64,000 nucleotides of DNA from Chelydra serpentina (Eukaryota; Chordata; Testudines; Chelydridae): NCBI GenBank assembly GCA_037349315.1, contig JBAIAC010000057.1, positions 15,531,501 through 15,595,500 of the forward strand. Direction: 5' to 3'. Each line of letters opens with the position of its first letter. Position 1 is the stretch's first letter. This document shows positions 43,934-54,948 of this stretch, piece after piece. The position numbers and the translations under genes are program-made. Below the pieces are notes generated by a model. That model searched no databases and had not been told where the DNA came from. It saw only the letters and a list, made by a program, of their open reading frames with translations.

Positions 43934-44379
43934 GTGTGTTTTAATCAGAATGTCATGCAGCACTAAGTCAAATGCCTTACAAACACCACATCGATGCAGT
44001 TGGCTTTGCCATTGTTTTGCTCAGGATTGCTGTCAGGCTAACTGGCCTGTAGTTACCTGGGTCATGCCACTTGCCCTTTTTGAATATCGGCCCAACATGA
44101 GCAATCTTCCAGTGTTTGGAATTTCCCTGGTATTCCAAGATGAATTAAAACCGAACATCAGCGGGCCAGAGCTCTACTCAGCCAGGACTCTGGGGTGCGA
44201 GTTATCCAGGCCTGATTTAAAATATTTTAGCCCTGGGAATTGTTGGTGTTTGGGGCTGGGAAGGGGTGGGTTCCCCACTCAATCTTTCCCCACTCAATCT
44301 TTCCCCACACATTTTCTTTCAGAGAAGAGAGTAATAGTAACCTTCTAAGTGCCTTGGGAGCCTAATTCCCATTTCTACG

Positions 44380-44610
44380 AGTGACTTAGGGCCAGACTTA
44401 CAAAGGTAGGGAACCACTGAGTAGAGTTTTCTATTGACTTCAATGGGAGTTAGGCTCAGGCACTTTTGAACCTGCCCGGAGCTTAAATATCTTTGAAATC
44501 TGGCTGTCGGAGGCCGAACTCACAGAGAGTCGGTGGGAGTTAGTTGCCTAGCTCACTTAGGCATTTTCGAAACTCCCATTCATGCTTCTCTGCATCCCTG
44601 GGTAAATCTG
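44380..44610. repeat. Possible ancient amniote repeat
   Basis: The block contains ttgacttcaatgggagttagg and related phrases in both orientations (gtgggagttagttgcctagc, cgaaactcccat), suggesting an old palindromic DNA element. Ends are not resolved. Confidence 0.4.
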
Positions 44611-45563
44611 CCCCTGAGTTCCTTGCTCACCTATGAGCTTTTGAAAAATTCATCTCAAGACTGGAAAAAAAATCAGTCCATAAGGGGAACGTTTCAGAAA
44701 TCTGGGAGTCACCGTAAGCGCTGTTCAAATGGAAACATGTAGGTAACTTTAACCCAGCTGCTGAGACGCCCCGATGCGCTACTGGACAGGGAAGCAGGTA
44801 TAGAAAAGCAGGAGTTTCTCGCAGTGGGCGGCTGAGCTCAGCGAAGACCCCGGTGGGCAGTGAGAGGCGGGTGACTACTGTGATAGAGGCCGTCAATCAT
44901 CTCAGTCATCAGTAAAAGCGAAAGTCCATAAAAAAATCATGTCAATAAAAATGTCAAGATAACGTGGAACAATATTTTGGTTTCACTCGCTGGCAGATGG
45001 TTCCAGCCTCTGTGGAAGGTTAAGACAGACTCCAGTTTTACAGGCTGTTTTTATGACTAGGATGGTGGAGTCTTTATAGGAATGGACCTACATGAACAGA
45101 AACATCTCTAACTCACCCACCAGTGCTTGGGCTCCAGGCAGCATTCGCACGGTGCCATTCCCCAGCCTGCATTCTGCAGGGGATCCGCGAGGCTGATCAC
45201 AGAGCTCCTTCTGGGCCATGAAATCGGCGTGTTGCACTCATCACTCGGTGCATTCATGCTGCCTTTTGCTTGCTGGACGATTTTGGGGGATTTAAAAAAA
45301 TGGGGAGCCCAGCTTTCAAATTGGACTCTGAAGAGCTCAGTCCACAGGTGAGCCGCCAGCTGGCAGGCAGAGGGTCCCTGCCGCAGTGCTCAGCATAGTC
45401 ACCAAAGTGCTGAACTGGAGCTTAGAGCACCAAAGGGTGGGGTTCGCTGCAGGGCAGACGAACCTTCCCAAGCCTAGGCCCCCTTCAGGCCCACTACCAG
45501 CTAGGGCATAACTGGCAGGGCTGCTGCAGATGCACATGAGCGAGTGAGGGACACGGAAGCGAC
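44611..45563. other. Intergenic sequence without a recognised feature
   Basis: Unique sequence left of the large VNTR. No gene was recognised. Confidence 0.45.
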
Positions 45564-48424
45564 AGTTGGCTGTGAATGGGGAGGTGCCGTGAGGGGGTGG
45601 GCATAGGGGACGTGGGTCTCAATGGGGAGGTGCCGTGAGGGGGTGGGTTGGCAGACGGGACGTAGCTGTGAATGGGGAGGTGCCGTAAAGGGGTGGGTTG
45701 GCAGAGGGGACGTGGCTGAGAATGGGGAGGTGCCGTGAGGCAGTGGGTTGGCAGAGGGGACGTGGCTGTGACTGGGGAGGTGCCGTGAGGGGGTGGGTTG
45801 GCAGAGGGGACGTGGCTGTGAATGGGGAGGTGCCATGAGGGGGTGGGTTGGCAGAGGGGACGTGGCTGTCAATGGGGAGGTGCCGTGAGGGGGTGGGTTG
45901 GCAGAGGGGACGTGGCTGTGAATGGGTAGGTGCCGTGAGGTGGTGGATTGGCAGAGGGGACATGGCTGTCAATGGGGAGGTGCCGTGAGGGGGTGGGTTG
46001 GCAGAGGGGACGTGGCTGTGAATGGGGAGGTGCCATGAGGGGGTGGGTTGGCAGAGGGGACGTGGCTGTCAATGGGGAGGTGCCGTGAGGGGGTGGGTTG
46101 GCAGAGGGGACGTGGCTGTGAATGGGTAGGTGCCGTGAGGCGGTGGATTGGCAGAGGGGACATGGCTGTCAATGGGGAGGTGCCGTGAGGGGGTGGGTTG
46201 GCAGAGGGGACGTGGCTGTGAATGGGGAGGTGCCATGAGGGGGTGGGTTGGCAGAGGGGACGTGGCTGTGAATGGGTAGGTGCCGTGAGGGGGTGGGTTG
46301 GCAGAGGGGACGTGGCTGTGAATGGGGAGGTGCCATGAGGGGGTGGGTTGGCAGAGGGGATGTGGCTGTCAATGGGGAGGTGCTGTTAGGGGGTGGGTTG
46401 GCAGAGGGGACGTGGCTGTGAACGGGGAGGTGCCGTTAAAGGATGTTGGCAGAGGGGCCGTGGCTGTGAATGGGGAGGTGCCATGAGGGGGTGTTGACAG
46501 AAGGGACGTGGCTGTGAATGGGGAGGTGCCGTGAGGGGGTGTCGACAGAGGGGAGGTGGCTGTGAATGGGGAGGTGCCGTGAGGGGTGGGTTGGCAGAGG
46601 GGACACGGCTGTCAATGGGGAGGTGCCGTGAGGGGGTGGGTTGGCAGAGGGGACGTGGCTGTGAATGGGGAGGTGCCATGAGGGGGTGGGTTGGCAGAGG
46701 GGACGTGGCTGTCAATGGGGAGGTGCTGTTAGGGGGTGGGTTGGCAGAGGGGACGTGGCTGTGAACGGGGAGGTGCCGTTAAAGGATGTTGGCAGAGGGG
46801 ACGTGGCTGTGAATGGGGAGGTGCCATGAGGGGGTGTTGACAGAAGGGACGTGGCTGTGAATGGGGAGGTGCCGTGAGGGGGTGGGTTGGCAGACGGGAT
46901 GTGGCTGTGAATGGGGAGGTGCCGTGAGGGGGTGGGTTGGCAGAGGGGACGTGGTGCTCAATGGGGAGGTGCCGTGAGGGGGTGTCGACAGAGGGGAGGT
47001 GGCTGTGAATGGGGAGGTGCCATGAAGGGGTGGGTTGGCAGAGGGGACGTGGCTGTGAATGGGGAGGTGCCGTGAAGGGGTGGGTTGGCAGAGGGGACGT
47101 GGCTGTGAATGGGGAGGTGCCGTGAGGGGGTGGGTTGGCAGAGGGGATGTGGCTGTGAATGGGGAGGTGCCGTGAAGGGGTGGGTTGGCAGAGGGGACGT
47201 GGCTGTGAATGGAGAGGTGCCGTGAAGGGGTGGGTTGGCAGAGGGGACGTGGCTGTGAATGGGGAGGTGCCGTGAGGGGGTGGGTTGGCAGAGGGGATGT
47301 GGCTGTGAATGGGGAGGTGCCGTGAGTGGGTGGGTTGGCAGAGGGGACGTGGCTGTGAATGGAGAGGTGCCGTGAAGGGGTGGGTTGGCAGAGGGGACGT
47401 GGCTGTGAATGGGGAGGTGCCGTGAGGGGGTGGGTTGGCAGAGGGGACGTGGCTGTGAATGGGGAGGTGCCGTGAGGGGGTGGGTTGGCAGAGGGGACGT
47501 GGCTGTGAATGGGGAGGTGCCGTGAGGGGGTGGGTTGGCAGAGGGGACGTGGCTGTGAATGGGGAGGTGCCGTGAGGGGGTGGGTTGGCAGAGGGGACGT
47601 GGCTGTCAATGGGGAGGTGCCGTGAGGGGGTGGGTTGGCAGAGGGGACGTGGCTGTCAATGGGGAGGTGCCGTGGGGGGGTGGGTTGGCAGAGAGGATGT
47701 GGCTGTGAATGGGGAGGTGCCGTGAGGGGGTGGGTTGGCAGAGAGGATGTGGCTGTGAATGGGGAGGTGCCGTGAGGGGGTGGGTTGGCAGAGGGGATGT
47801 GGCTGTGAATGGGGAGGTGCCGTGAGGGGGTGGGTTGGCAGAGGGGACGTGGCTGTGAATGGGGAGGTGCCGTGAGAGGGTGGGTTGGCAGAGGGGACGT
47901 GGCTGTGAATGGGGAGGTGCCGTGAGAGGGTGGGTTGGCAGAGGGGACGTGGCTGTGAATGGGGAGGTGCCGTGAGGGGGTGGGTTGGCAGAGGGGACGT
48001 GGCTGTGAATGGGTAGGTGCCGTGAGGCGGTGGGTTGGCAGAGGGGACGTGGCTGTCAATGGGGAGGTGCCGTGAGGGGGTGGGTTGGCCGAGGGGACGT
48101 GGCTGTCAATGGGGAGGTGCCGTGAGGGGGTGGGTTGGCAGAGGGGACGTGGCTCTCAATGGGGAGGTGCCGTGAGGGGGTGGGTTGGCAGAGGGGATGT
48201 GGCTCTCAATGGGGAGGTGCCGTGAGGGGGTGGGTTGGCAGAGGGGACGTGGCTCTCAATGGGGAGGTGCCGTGAGGGGGTGGGTTGGCAGAGGGGACAT
48301 GGCTGTCAATGGGGAGGTGCCGTGAGGGGGTGGGTTGGCAGAGGGGACATGGCTGTCAATGGGGAGGTGCCGTGAGGGGGTGGGTTGGCAGAGGGGTCGT
48401 GGCTGTGAATGGGGAGGGGCCGTG
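45564..48424. repeat. Large VNTR, 50-bp unit, about 57 units
   Basis: The unit is gaggggacgtggctgtgaat, then ggggaggtgccgtgaggggg, then tgggttggca. In 47041-48400 it is exactly 50 bases with only point variants (c/t, g/c at a few fixed sites). At 46430-46600 and 46785-47000 several units are shortened. Higher-order runs repeat blocks of two to four units. Because 50 is not a multiple of three, each frame cycles through all phases and a 426-codon open frame results on minus; this is a by-product of the repeat, not evidence of a gene. Confidence 0.97.
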
Positions 48425-49385
48425 TTGGGCGTTGTCCTGGCAGCTGGGGCTATGGGTATGGCTGGCTTCCAGCTTTTCACACATGGCAGCAGAGTCTCGC
48501 TGGTGCTCAGAGGGATTCATGGCCGCATAGTGGGAAAGGGGCCAGAGGTGACACAGGTCAGTGGTGCAGTGATCACTTCTCTGGGCCAACTGGACCTGTC
48601 ACTCACGTCCGCTGCTGAGCCCACGGCGCGTCCTGCACATGCAGCCACTGTCTCACCACGGGGAGCAGGTCCCCACTTCACAAATGCTGCAATTTATTGA
48701 TTCTCGGCTATTGCCCAGTCTTGTGATTGACACGCCGACACTCATGGGTCCAGCCCAGCCTCTGGGGTGCTGGAGACCCCATTTTCCTGCCCCAGTACCC
48801 TGGGCCTTCCTTTGACTCTCAGTTTGGTCTTCAGTGCCAAGTGCCCAAGGGTCACCCGGGCTCCTTGATAGCTGAGGCGTGTTGTAAAATGTGTTAAATT
48901 GTAAGCTATCCCTTTACGTTCTAAGGGGGTCCCTGGGTCTGTTTGTAGGCAAGGGAGAGCTGGAGAGAAGCAGGGGTCTAGCAGAGTCAGTCTGCAGCCA
49001 GCCAGCTTAGGGCTAGCTGGGGTGAATTGGGCCGCTCTGTTTCAGGGAGCAGCCTGCTTTCTCTTTCTCCGGTTTTGAGTTCCTGCGCTTTATCATTCTG
49101 AATTCTAAGAAATAAAGGTGTGTGATGTTGTAGCCTTCCAGCAAGAGCGTCAATGTTTTCATCTAACGTCTCAGTGTGTTTGCCAGGAACAAAACAATAG
49201 GGCTCACAAGTATTGATTATTATACTTGTCCTCCCCTTTAACCTTCCAACTCCCTCTCTGGTACACCACATTCACTGACCCAAACAGGGGTATGCATACA
49301 TGTGCACACGCAGACACACATGCATGCAAACACACACACAGACACGCGTGCACACACAAGCACGGCAGTCAACTGGCCATACTTG
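48425..49385. other. Sequence between the VNTR and the FOXO6 3' end
   Basis: No gene was recognised. A CA/GCA-rich simple repeat lies near 49296-49365. Confidence 0.45.
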
Positions 49386-49401
49386 TAATATTTAAAACAA
49401 T

Positions 49402-49407
49402 TTTATT
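49402..49407 (-). terminator. FOXO6: Poly(A) signal AATAAA, probable FOXO6 3' end
   Basis: The plus strand reads tttatt within acaattttattcatg. Cleavage would be expected 10-30 bases lower. Confidence 0.55.
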
Positions 49408-51699
49408 CATGAAAATATGCTGTACAATGCACTATACACAGTTCTTTACATCGCCACATACACAAACTCTAATAGCACAATCAAGAAGGTTACATTGCCT
49501 ACAATATATGTGCGGTGAGAGATAACAGCCTGTCCGAAACCCGCCCCCCAAGTCTGTACAGTTATAAATACGAGGGAAAGAATGAACTGAAACATCTGTA
49601 TAAAGCAAACTGTAGGAGCCGGTCCCTCTGGGGAGCCCTGTCCCCGCCGGGGAGCCAGCTCCGCTATTGGATTGCTCCTTGCTTGTGTGCCCGTCACTGA
49701 GTCACTGAAGCCAGGCTCCCCCAGGCCAGACATGGGAGCCAGGCTGGGAGCGTGGAGCAGAGGGGGACAGTGCGCTAGGGAATCGGGTTGGAAGTCCAGA
49801 AGAGGAGTCTCCCGGCGGGGCTGGGTATGGGCTGGGCTTGGGGACTCATGTTCTGAGGGAGATTTAAAAAACGCCCCTGATTCCTTCAAATCAAAGAACC
49901 GACCTTCTCCTTCCCTGTGCTAGGAGCCGAGCGGCTAGTGGCTTGGCACAGGGCCACTGACCTGGCGTCCCAGCGAGGCTGGGCAGGGCAGCCCGGCCGT
50001 CTCTTGGACTCCCTGGACGCGATACCAAAGCCAGGTTTAAACGTGGCCAAGACACATGACAACAGCCTGCGTAGTGCAGACACCACAGCTGTGTGCTCGC
50101 AGGCCAGAGAACCCGGCTACCCAGCCTCATGCGCGGCTCCTCGCCGTGGGCCTGCGCAGAGCCAGCTCCGTCGGGGACCCCATGCTCCCCAGCAGCAGTG
50201 GGGGGTGGCTGGCAGCCCTGACCGGGGTCAGAACTAGCAGCAATTCCACCAAGGAGAGCAGGTCTCTAGACAGGTGGGGAGCAGGAGGCTGTGCCCGGGG
50301 CCCAGCCCAGCCCTGTGCACGTATCAGCTACCCCTGGCATACAGGAGACTGGGGGCCCAGGGTCCGGGATGGAAATGGAGCTGCAAAGGAATGACTGACC
50401 GCCCCCACCCCCCCAACCTACTCCGTCCCCATGTGCCTCGCCCCCCCTCTCCATCCCGATCGCTGAGCAGCGCTGGCCCCACGCACAGCCCTGCTCTCCT
50501 CTCCCCCCCGCACCGGGGGCCTGCCCAGGCTCCTCCCGCCCTGCAGTTAAACTCCCCCGCGCAGGCCCGAGGCTGACCGCGCCCTTGCCTGATGGCATGG
50601 GTGTCGCTGGGCACCCAGGGGGATAGGTCGCCCTGCCCAGCTCCCTGCCCGCCACCACCCTCCTCGCACTGCACAACGACGGCACACACAATGCTTACCA
50701 ACACAACTCCACCGTACACACGACAACCCCACGGTCACGAACCACAGACAGCTTCGCAAGACGACGCGCCCGGGGCTGGCCTCCCAGGTCAAACACACGG
50801 CGGGGCGGGGCGAGGGGAGCAGGCCCGGGGGATGCTGGGGCGGGGGGGGGTCTTCTCTGACTGAGGCCTCCTGCTGCTTCCTCTAAGTACCAAGGGATGC
50901 TCAGGGTGGGCAAGGCCCAGGGGCTCCCTCGGCATCTCTGTCCCTCTTCCCGTCTCCTTGGCGGGAGGGATGGAAACTCAAAGGCCCAGCCAGCACTGAG
51001 CTCCGGGGGCTGGGGCGGGTCCAGGCGCCCGGCCCGCAGAGAGAGTCCCTGAGACTGGCAGAGAGCAGGAGGGGTGACTGGACCCGATGCTGAGCACGAA
51101 GCACCCCGGTGAGCCAGGCCTCCCCTGGGCTGGGGTTCCCTGCCCGATGATGGCGGGTCTCCCACAGAGGGGTGGAGCTTGTGCACTAGGCTCCGCCTCT
51201 CCCCTCGCCATCCCCTCTCTCCCAAAGCAGGAACAAAGGCGCCCGAGAGGAGCAGAGACTTTGCAGCAGAGCCAAGCATGGCAAGGACTGTGCCAGCCTG
51301 TGCCGCTGGCCCTGCCACCGAGGGGGATTGGATGCTGATGCTGGATCCAAAGCCCCAAGCGTGTGGCTGGTGCTGGGAGGGGCAGGCGAGGTGCCCACCT
51401 GATGCTACATGCCGATAGCACATGCCATTCAGTGCTAACGCCACCGTCCTCTATTGTGCTGCTGGGGATACGCCTGGAAGACTGGGTGTTTGGAAGGAGA
51501 TAGCTCCCTCCTTTCTCCCACACAGAGCAGCACTGCTCCCCGAATGCCCCTGGTCCCAGCCCTGCAGCCCCCAGACCCGTGGTAAGTACAGCACCCTGCC
51601 ACACCCCTCCTCTCTAACCCTCCCTAGCACCCCCGGGCTAGGGCAGGGCAAGGGGGCTGGGTATTTCATAGCCATCTGTCATTGACGATTTTCTCTGCA

Positions 51700-51930
51700 A
51701 TGAATTCAATAGTCTGAAAAGAGAATGGGAGTGTCGAAACTGAATGACTGAATGTATGTTACCGACCAAATAATAATAATCATTTTTTAAAAAGCCTCTG
51801 AGAAAGAATATCCAGAATAGAATATATTAAATTCTGTACATGATCCAACAATGTAAACATAATTAATTAATTGGTAATAATGTCTTTATAAATAGACTAC
51901 AACCTCTATGTACCTGGAGCAAACATCATC
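51700..51930 (-). promoter_or_regulatory. FOXO6: AT-rich block in the FOXO6 3' UTR
   Basis: A unique AT-rich island within GC-rich surroundings. On minus it includes tatttataaagacatt, attaattaattatg and ggatcatgtacagaat. This looks like a conserved 3' UTR segment with possible RNA-binding-protein or miRNA sites. Confidence 0.35.
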
Positions 51931-54900
51931 AATGGTACATCAATGGGCTCCTTTGTTATTACCCACCATAGACACGCCGGGGACCCGGCGGACCCTGGTT
52001 GGGTGAGGTGAGAGGACATGGCGTATGCCCACCGCAGGGTGCCACGCTGCCCCAGGCAAGGAGCAGCTGCTACATGTTGCCTGGCCCTTGGAAGCGGCAT
52101 CGGCTGTAATGCTGGGGCTGGAGAATTGCTGGAGGGGTGAGAGAGAGAGATGGGGACTTTCACAAACCGACCCCTTTCTCTGTGCCTGAGAGTGCTTGGT
52201 GCTTCTGGGCCATTCACAGAGAAAGAAGGGGGGCTGCAGGGCAGGGGTGTGGACAGCCCCACCGGGGAGGGCAGCGCCCTTCGGGGCTCCACCTTGCGTA
52301 GGGATGGGGACTCATCTCCTGCCATTCAGCAGCTGGGATCTCCTCTGCCCTTCAGATGCGCCTATGCTGACTGCTCCCGTGGGAGACAAGCCTGAACCCA
52401 GACCACACAGCCACAGGCTCCAGGGGTCACCGCGGGGGGCTCCAGGTGCTCTCGACACCACCTGGTCAGAGAACCCTGCAGCCTGGCCGCCCCATGGAGT
52501 CAGGGAGCCCCCAGTTCCCGACTACATGGGATTATGCCAGGGGCAGTCCTAGGGTCCCTTTCTTGGGGGGCTGGTGTGTGTGCTGGGGTCCCTGGAGGTC
52601 GCTGTTTAAAACACAACCAGCCGTCCAGGAGCCCAGGCCTGGTTAGACCCAGGAAATCTTGGCGTTTAAGGAAGTGAAATTTGGCTCTGGCGTCAGTAGT
52701 TTGTCGCTGTCACTTCCACTGCTCAGCGCTGGGTCGCTCGCTATGTAATTCGGCCTCTGACTGTACTTTGGGGCCCCTGGAAGATCTTTGGGGGGCAAAT
52801 GTCCCTCCCCCCCACTGGGAAGCACCAGGCCTGTGTCCTACAGTCAGAGTTCACAGAAACCTCGGTTCCCACCCAGGGGTTTGCGCCCGGGTCGCTCGAG
52901 GCTCAGGGTCCAACGGACCTGGGAACCCAGAGCAAAGCACCACGGAAACGACGTGTGTCTTCATTTCAGAGCCAGGAGCCGGGCCTGGTTCAGGAGGAGC
53001 CGGACCCCCAAGGAAAGGCTCCAGCCCCAGAGCTCAGGTGGTGCTTGGGCTTGACTTGTTAGAGGGACAGGGGCTGTCTACAAGGCTCAGGCCAGGTCCT
53101 GGGGCATTCGGAGGTGCCCTGGGGCTCTGGGTCTGTCACGGCTGAACAAAACCCCGATGTACGGGGGGATTCCTGCCAGGCTGGGGGCCAGCAGAGCCCA
53201 CTGCCCAGCTGCGCCTGCATGGCAGCTGCCAGCCTCCAGCTGAGCACCGGGCCCACTCCTGGCTCTTCTGGGCACTATCGCAGAGGCAAGGGGATTGGCC
53301 CCCTTCACTTAATGTGAAGGATCCTCCCACCGACTGGCGCGTCCCCAAACGTTGAGCACCTCCTGTGCCCGCTCGTGCTCTCTGCACTGCTGGCACCGCC
53401 CGCCCGCTCAGAGAGCACGCCGGCTCCCTGCTGCGAGAGCCTGACAGTGAGCCCCAGTGGCTGCCTGGTGTGGGGAGCAATAGCACCTCTCCCTTGCCCC
53501 CCGGGCACGTGCCCACCGCCTGCATACCGAGCCATGGGGGCAGGGGAGGGAGGGGTTTGCTGGCAGTGGGTTAATCTGGTCTGAAAATGCAGGGGCACAG
53601 TGAGCTCTGCAGAGGGAACCCCCAGTGCCCCGGCGCTGAGCACCTCAAACTCGGGGGATGTTCCGCATTGCAAGCCACATCCAGGTTTTGCAATCATCTC
53701 CCCGGCGAGCACGCCCTGCCCGCAGACTGCCGCCCCAGCGCAGGGCCCGGCCCAGCACGGCTCTCCCGTGTGCTCTTCGAACAAGCTGATTATTCAATGG
53801 CAAGAGAGTGCATGAAATCAAATAAATAACCCCCCCCCCACCCTCCAACCTCCCCCGGCAGGGATCCAGGCTAGCAGCATGCCCCGCCGCCAACAGGTGG
53901 CCCAGAGCTTCACACCGGCCCCTGGGCCTGCAAAACACGCACCCGCAAAGCCGGCGTTTGCACGTGCAGGGGCACGCACGCCTGTGCCCCCGCCCGGGCA
54001 CGCACCGGCTGTGCATAGCACCAGGCATATTGTATGCAGACAGCTGCCAGTTGTCGGTGGGCTGGGATTTTTGCAGGCACCGATGACTGAAAACGTGGCC
54101 ATCCCCGAAGCTGGCTGAGATCAACCTGGCTCAGAATCCAGAATCCAACTCTGGAGAGAACTCCGTGCGCGTGGGTGCTGCCAGCAGGCGGCCCCAGCTG
54201 CTAGCTCCAGAGTTCAGAGGCTTTCCCTGGCTCTCCAACTACCCCGGGGTTATATCAGGCTCTAGAACAGTACACGGAAATCCACGGCTCTGCTGTCGGG
54301 AGAGTGGGTGGAAGGGGCTGCAGCTGACGCTAACTCTGACTGCTGGGGGGAGCCCCCTCTGAGCCAGTCAACCAACCGCTCCTGATGGCTGCAGCTGCAT
54401 TTTCTGAGCCTGCCCTGGGAAACAAGGGCCTTTGCAGTCACCGTGCCTCTGCTGCAGGGCCGCCCCCCACTGCAGGTAGTGGGGAGACAAGAGCACGAAG
54501 GGTGGGGCCAGTCAGAGGTGGGGCAATCTGGAAGGCCTATTCCGACCAATGCGAATGCCTTGGGTCCGGACTCTGCACTGCCTGGGCTGGGAACCCCCCG
54601 GAGGGCGGAGGAGGGACAGGGCGCGCGATTAACCAGACCGCCTTTCTGCCCATGCCTGATGTGCTTTCTCTTTTGCTTTACAGTGCTAGGGAGAGAACTG
54701 GGGGCGGGGGGGCGGAGCTAGCTAGTCTGGCGCACACGTCAATGCGGGTGATACGTCTGGACTGGCTGGCGGGGCCGTGTCCTGCGCCCGGGCGCATCTG
54801 TCACCCTGCGGCTTGTGGTCACGGTGGCTCTCAGGTGCAACAGATGGCTCTAGCCCGTCAGAAGAAATAAAGGCAGAGGAGAAAGGAAAAAAACGTCTGT

Positions 54901-54948
54901 TTCACTGTTCCCCACGCGACTCCTTGGTGGGCCGCGTCCCGCTTCGGC

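Larger units (their letters stand above)
39376..44230 (-). mobile_element. Old CR1 LINE, minus strand, carrying three later insertions
   Basis: Decayed CR1 sequence in reverse orientation is found in four blocks: 39376-39613, 40183-40552, about 42246-42331 and 43934-44230. The blocks join collinearly when a solo Gypsy-type LTR, a younger CR1 and a tandem-duplicated LTR are removed. The junction across the last LTR restores a known CR1 phrase (atagtg, then ttttaatcagaatgtcatg). Confidence 0.75.
49386..54948 (-). other. FOXO6: Probable FOXO6 3' UTR
   Basis: Minus-strand sequence from the FOXO6 stop codon to the first good AATAAA (49402-49407), about 5.5 kb. The distal 200 bases (49390-49590) and a block at 51700-51930 are AT-rich and free of transposons, as expected of conserved 3' UTR in a gene family with long 3' UTRs. 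No splice evidence is available, and the 3' end is inferred from the signal only. GC-rich parts between are unremarkable. Confidence 0.55.

Noticed and set aside
46779..48059. 426-codon open frame on minus made of proline/histidine/serine-rich repeats
   Set aside because: It is entirely inside the 50-bp VNTR. A 50-base unit without stops in any phase keeps every frame open; no start context, domain or splice evidence.
45564..48424. Possible CRISPR-like array because of regular 50-bp repeats
   Set aside because: There are no unique spacers; the whole unit repeats. It is eukaryotic VNTR DNA.
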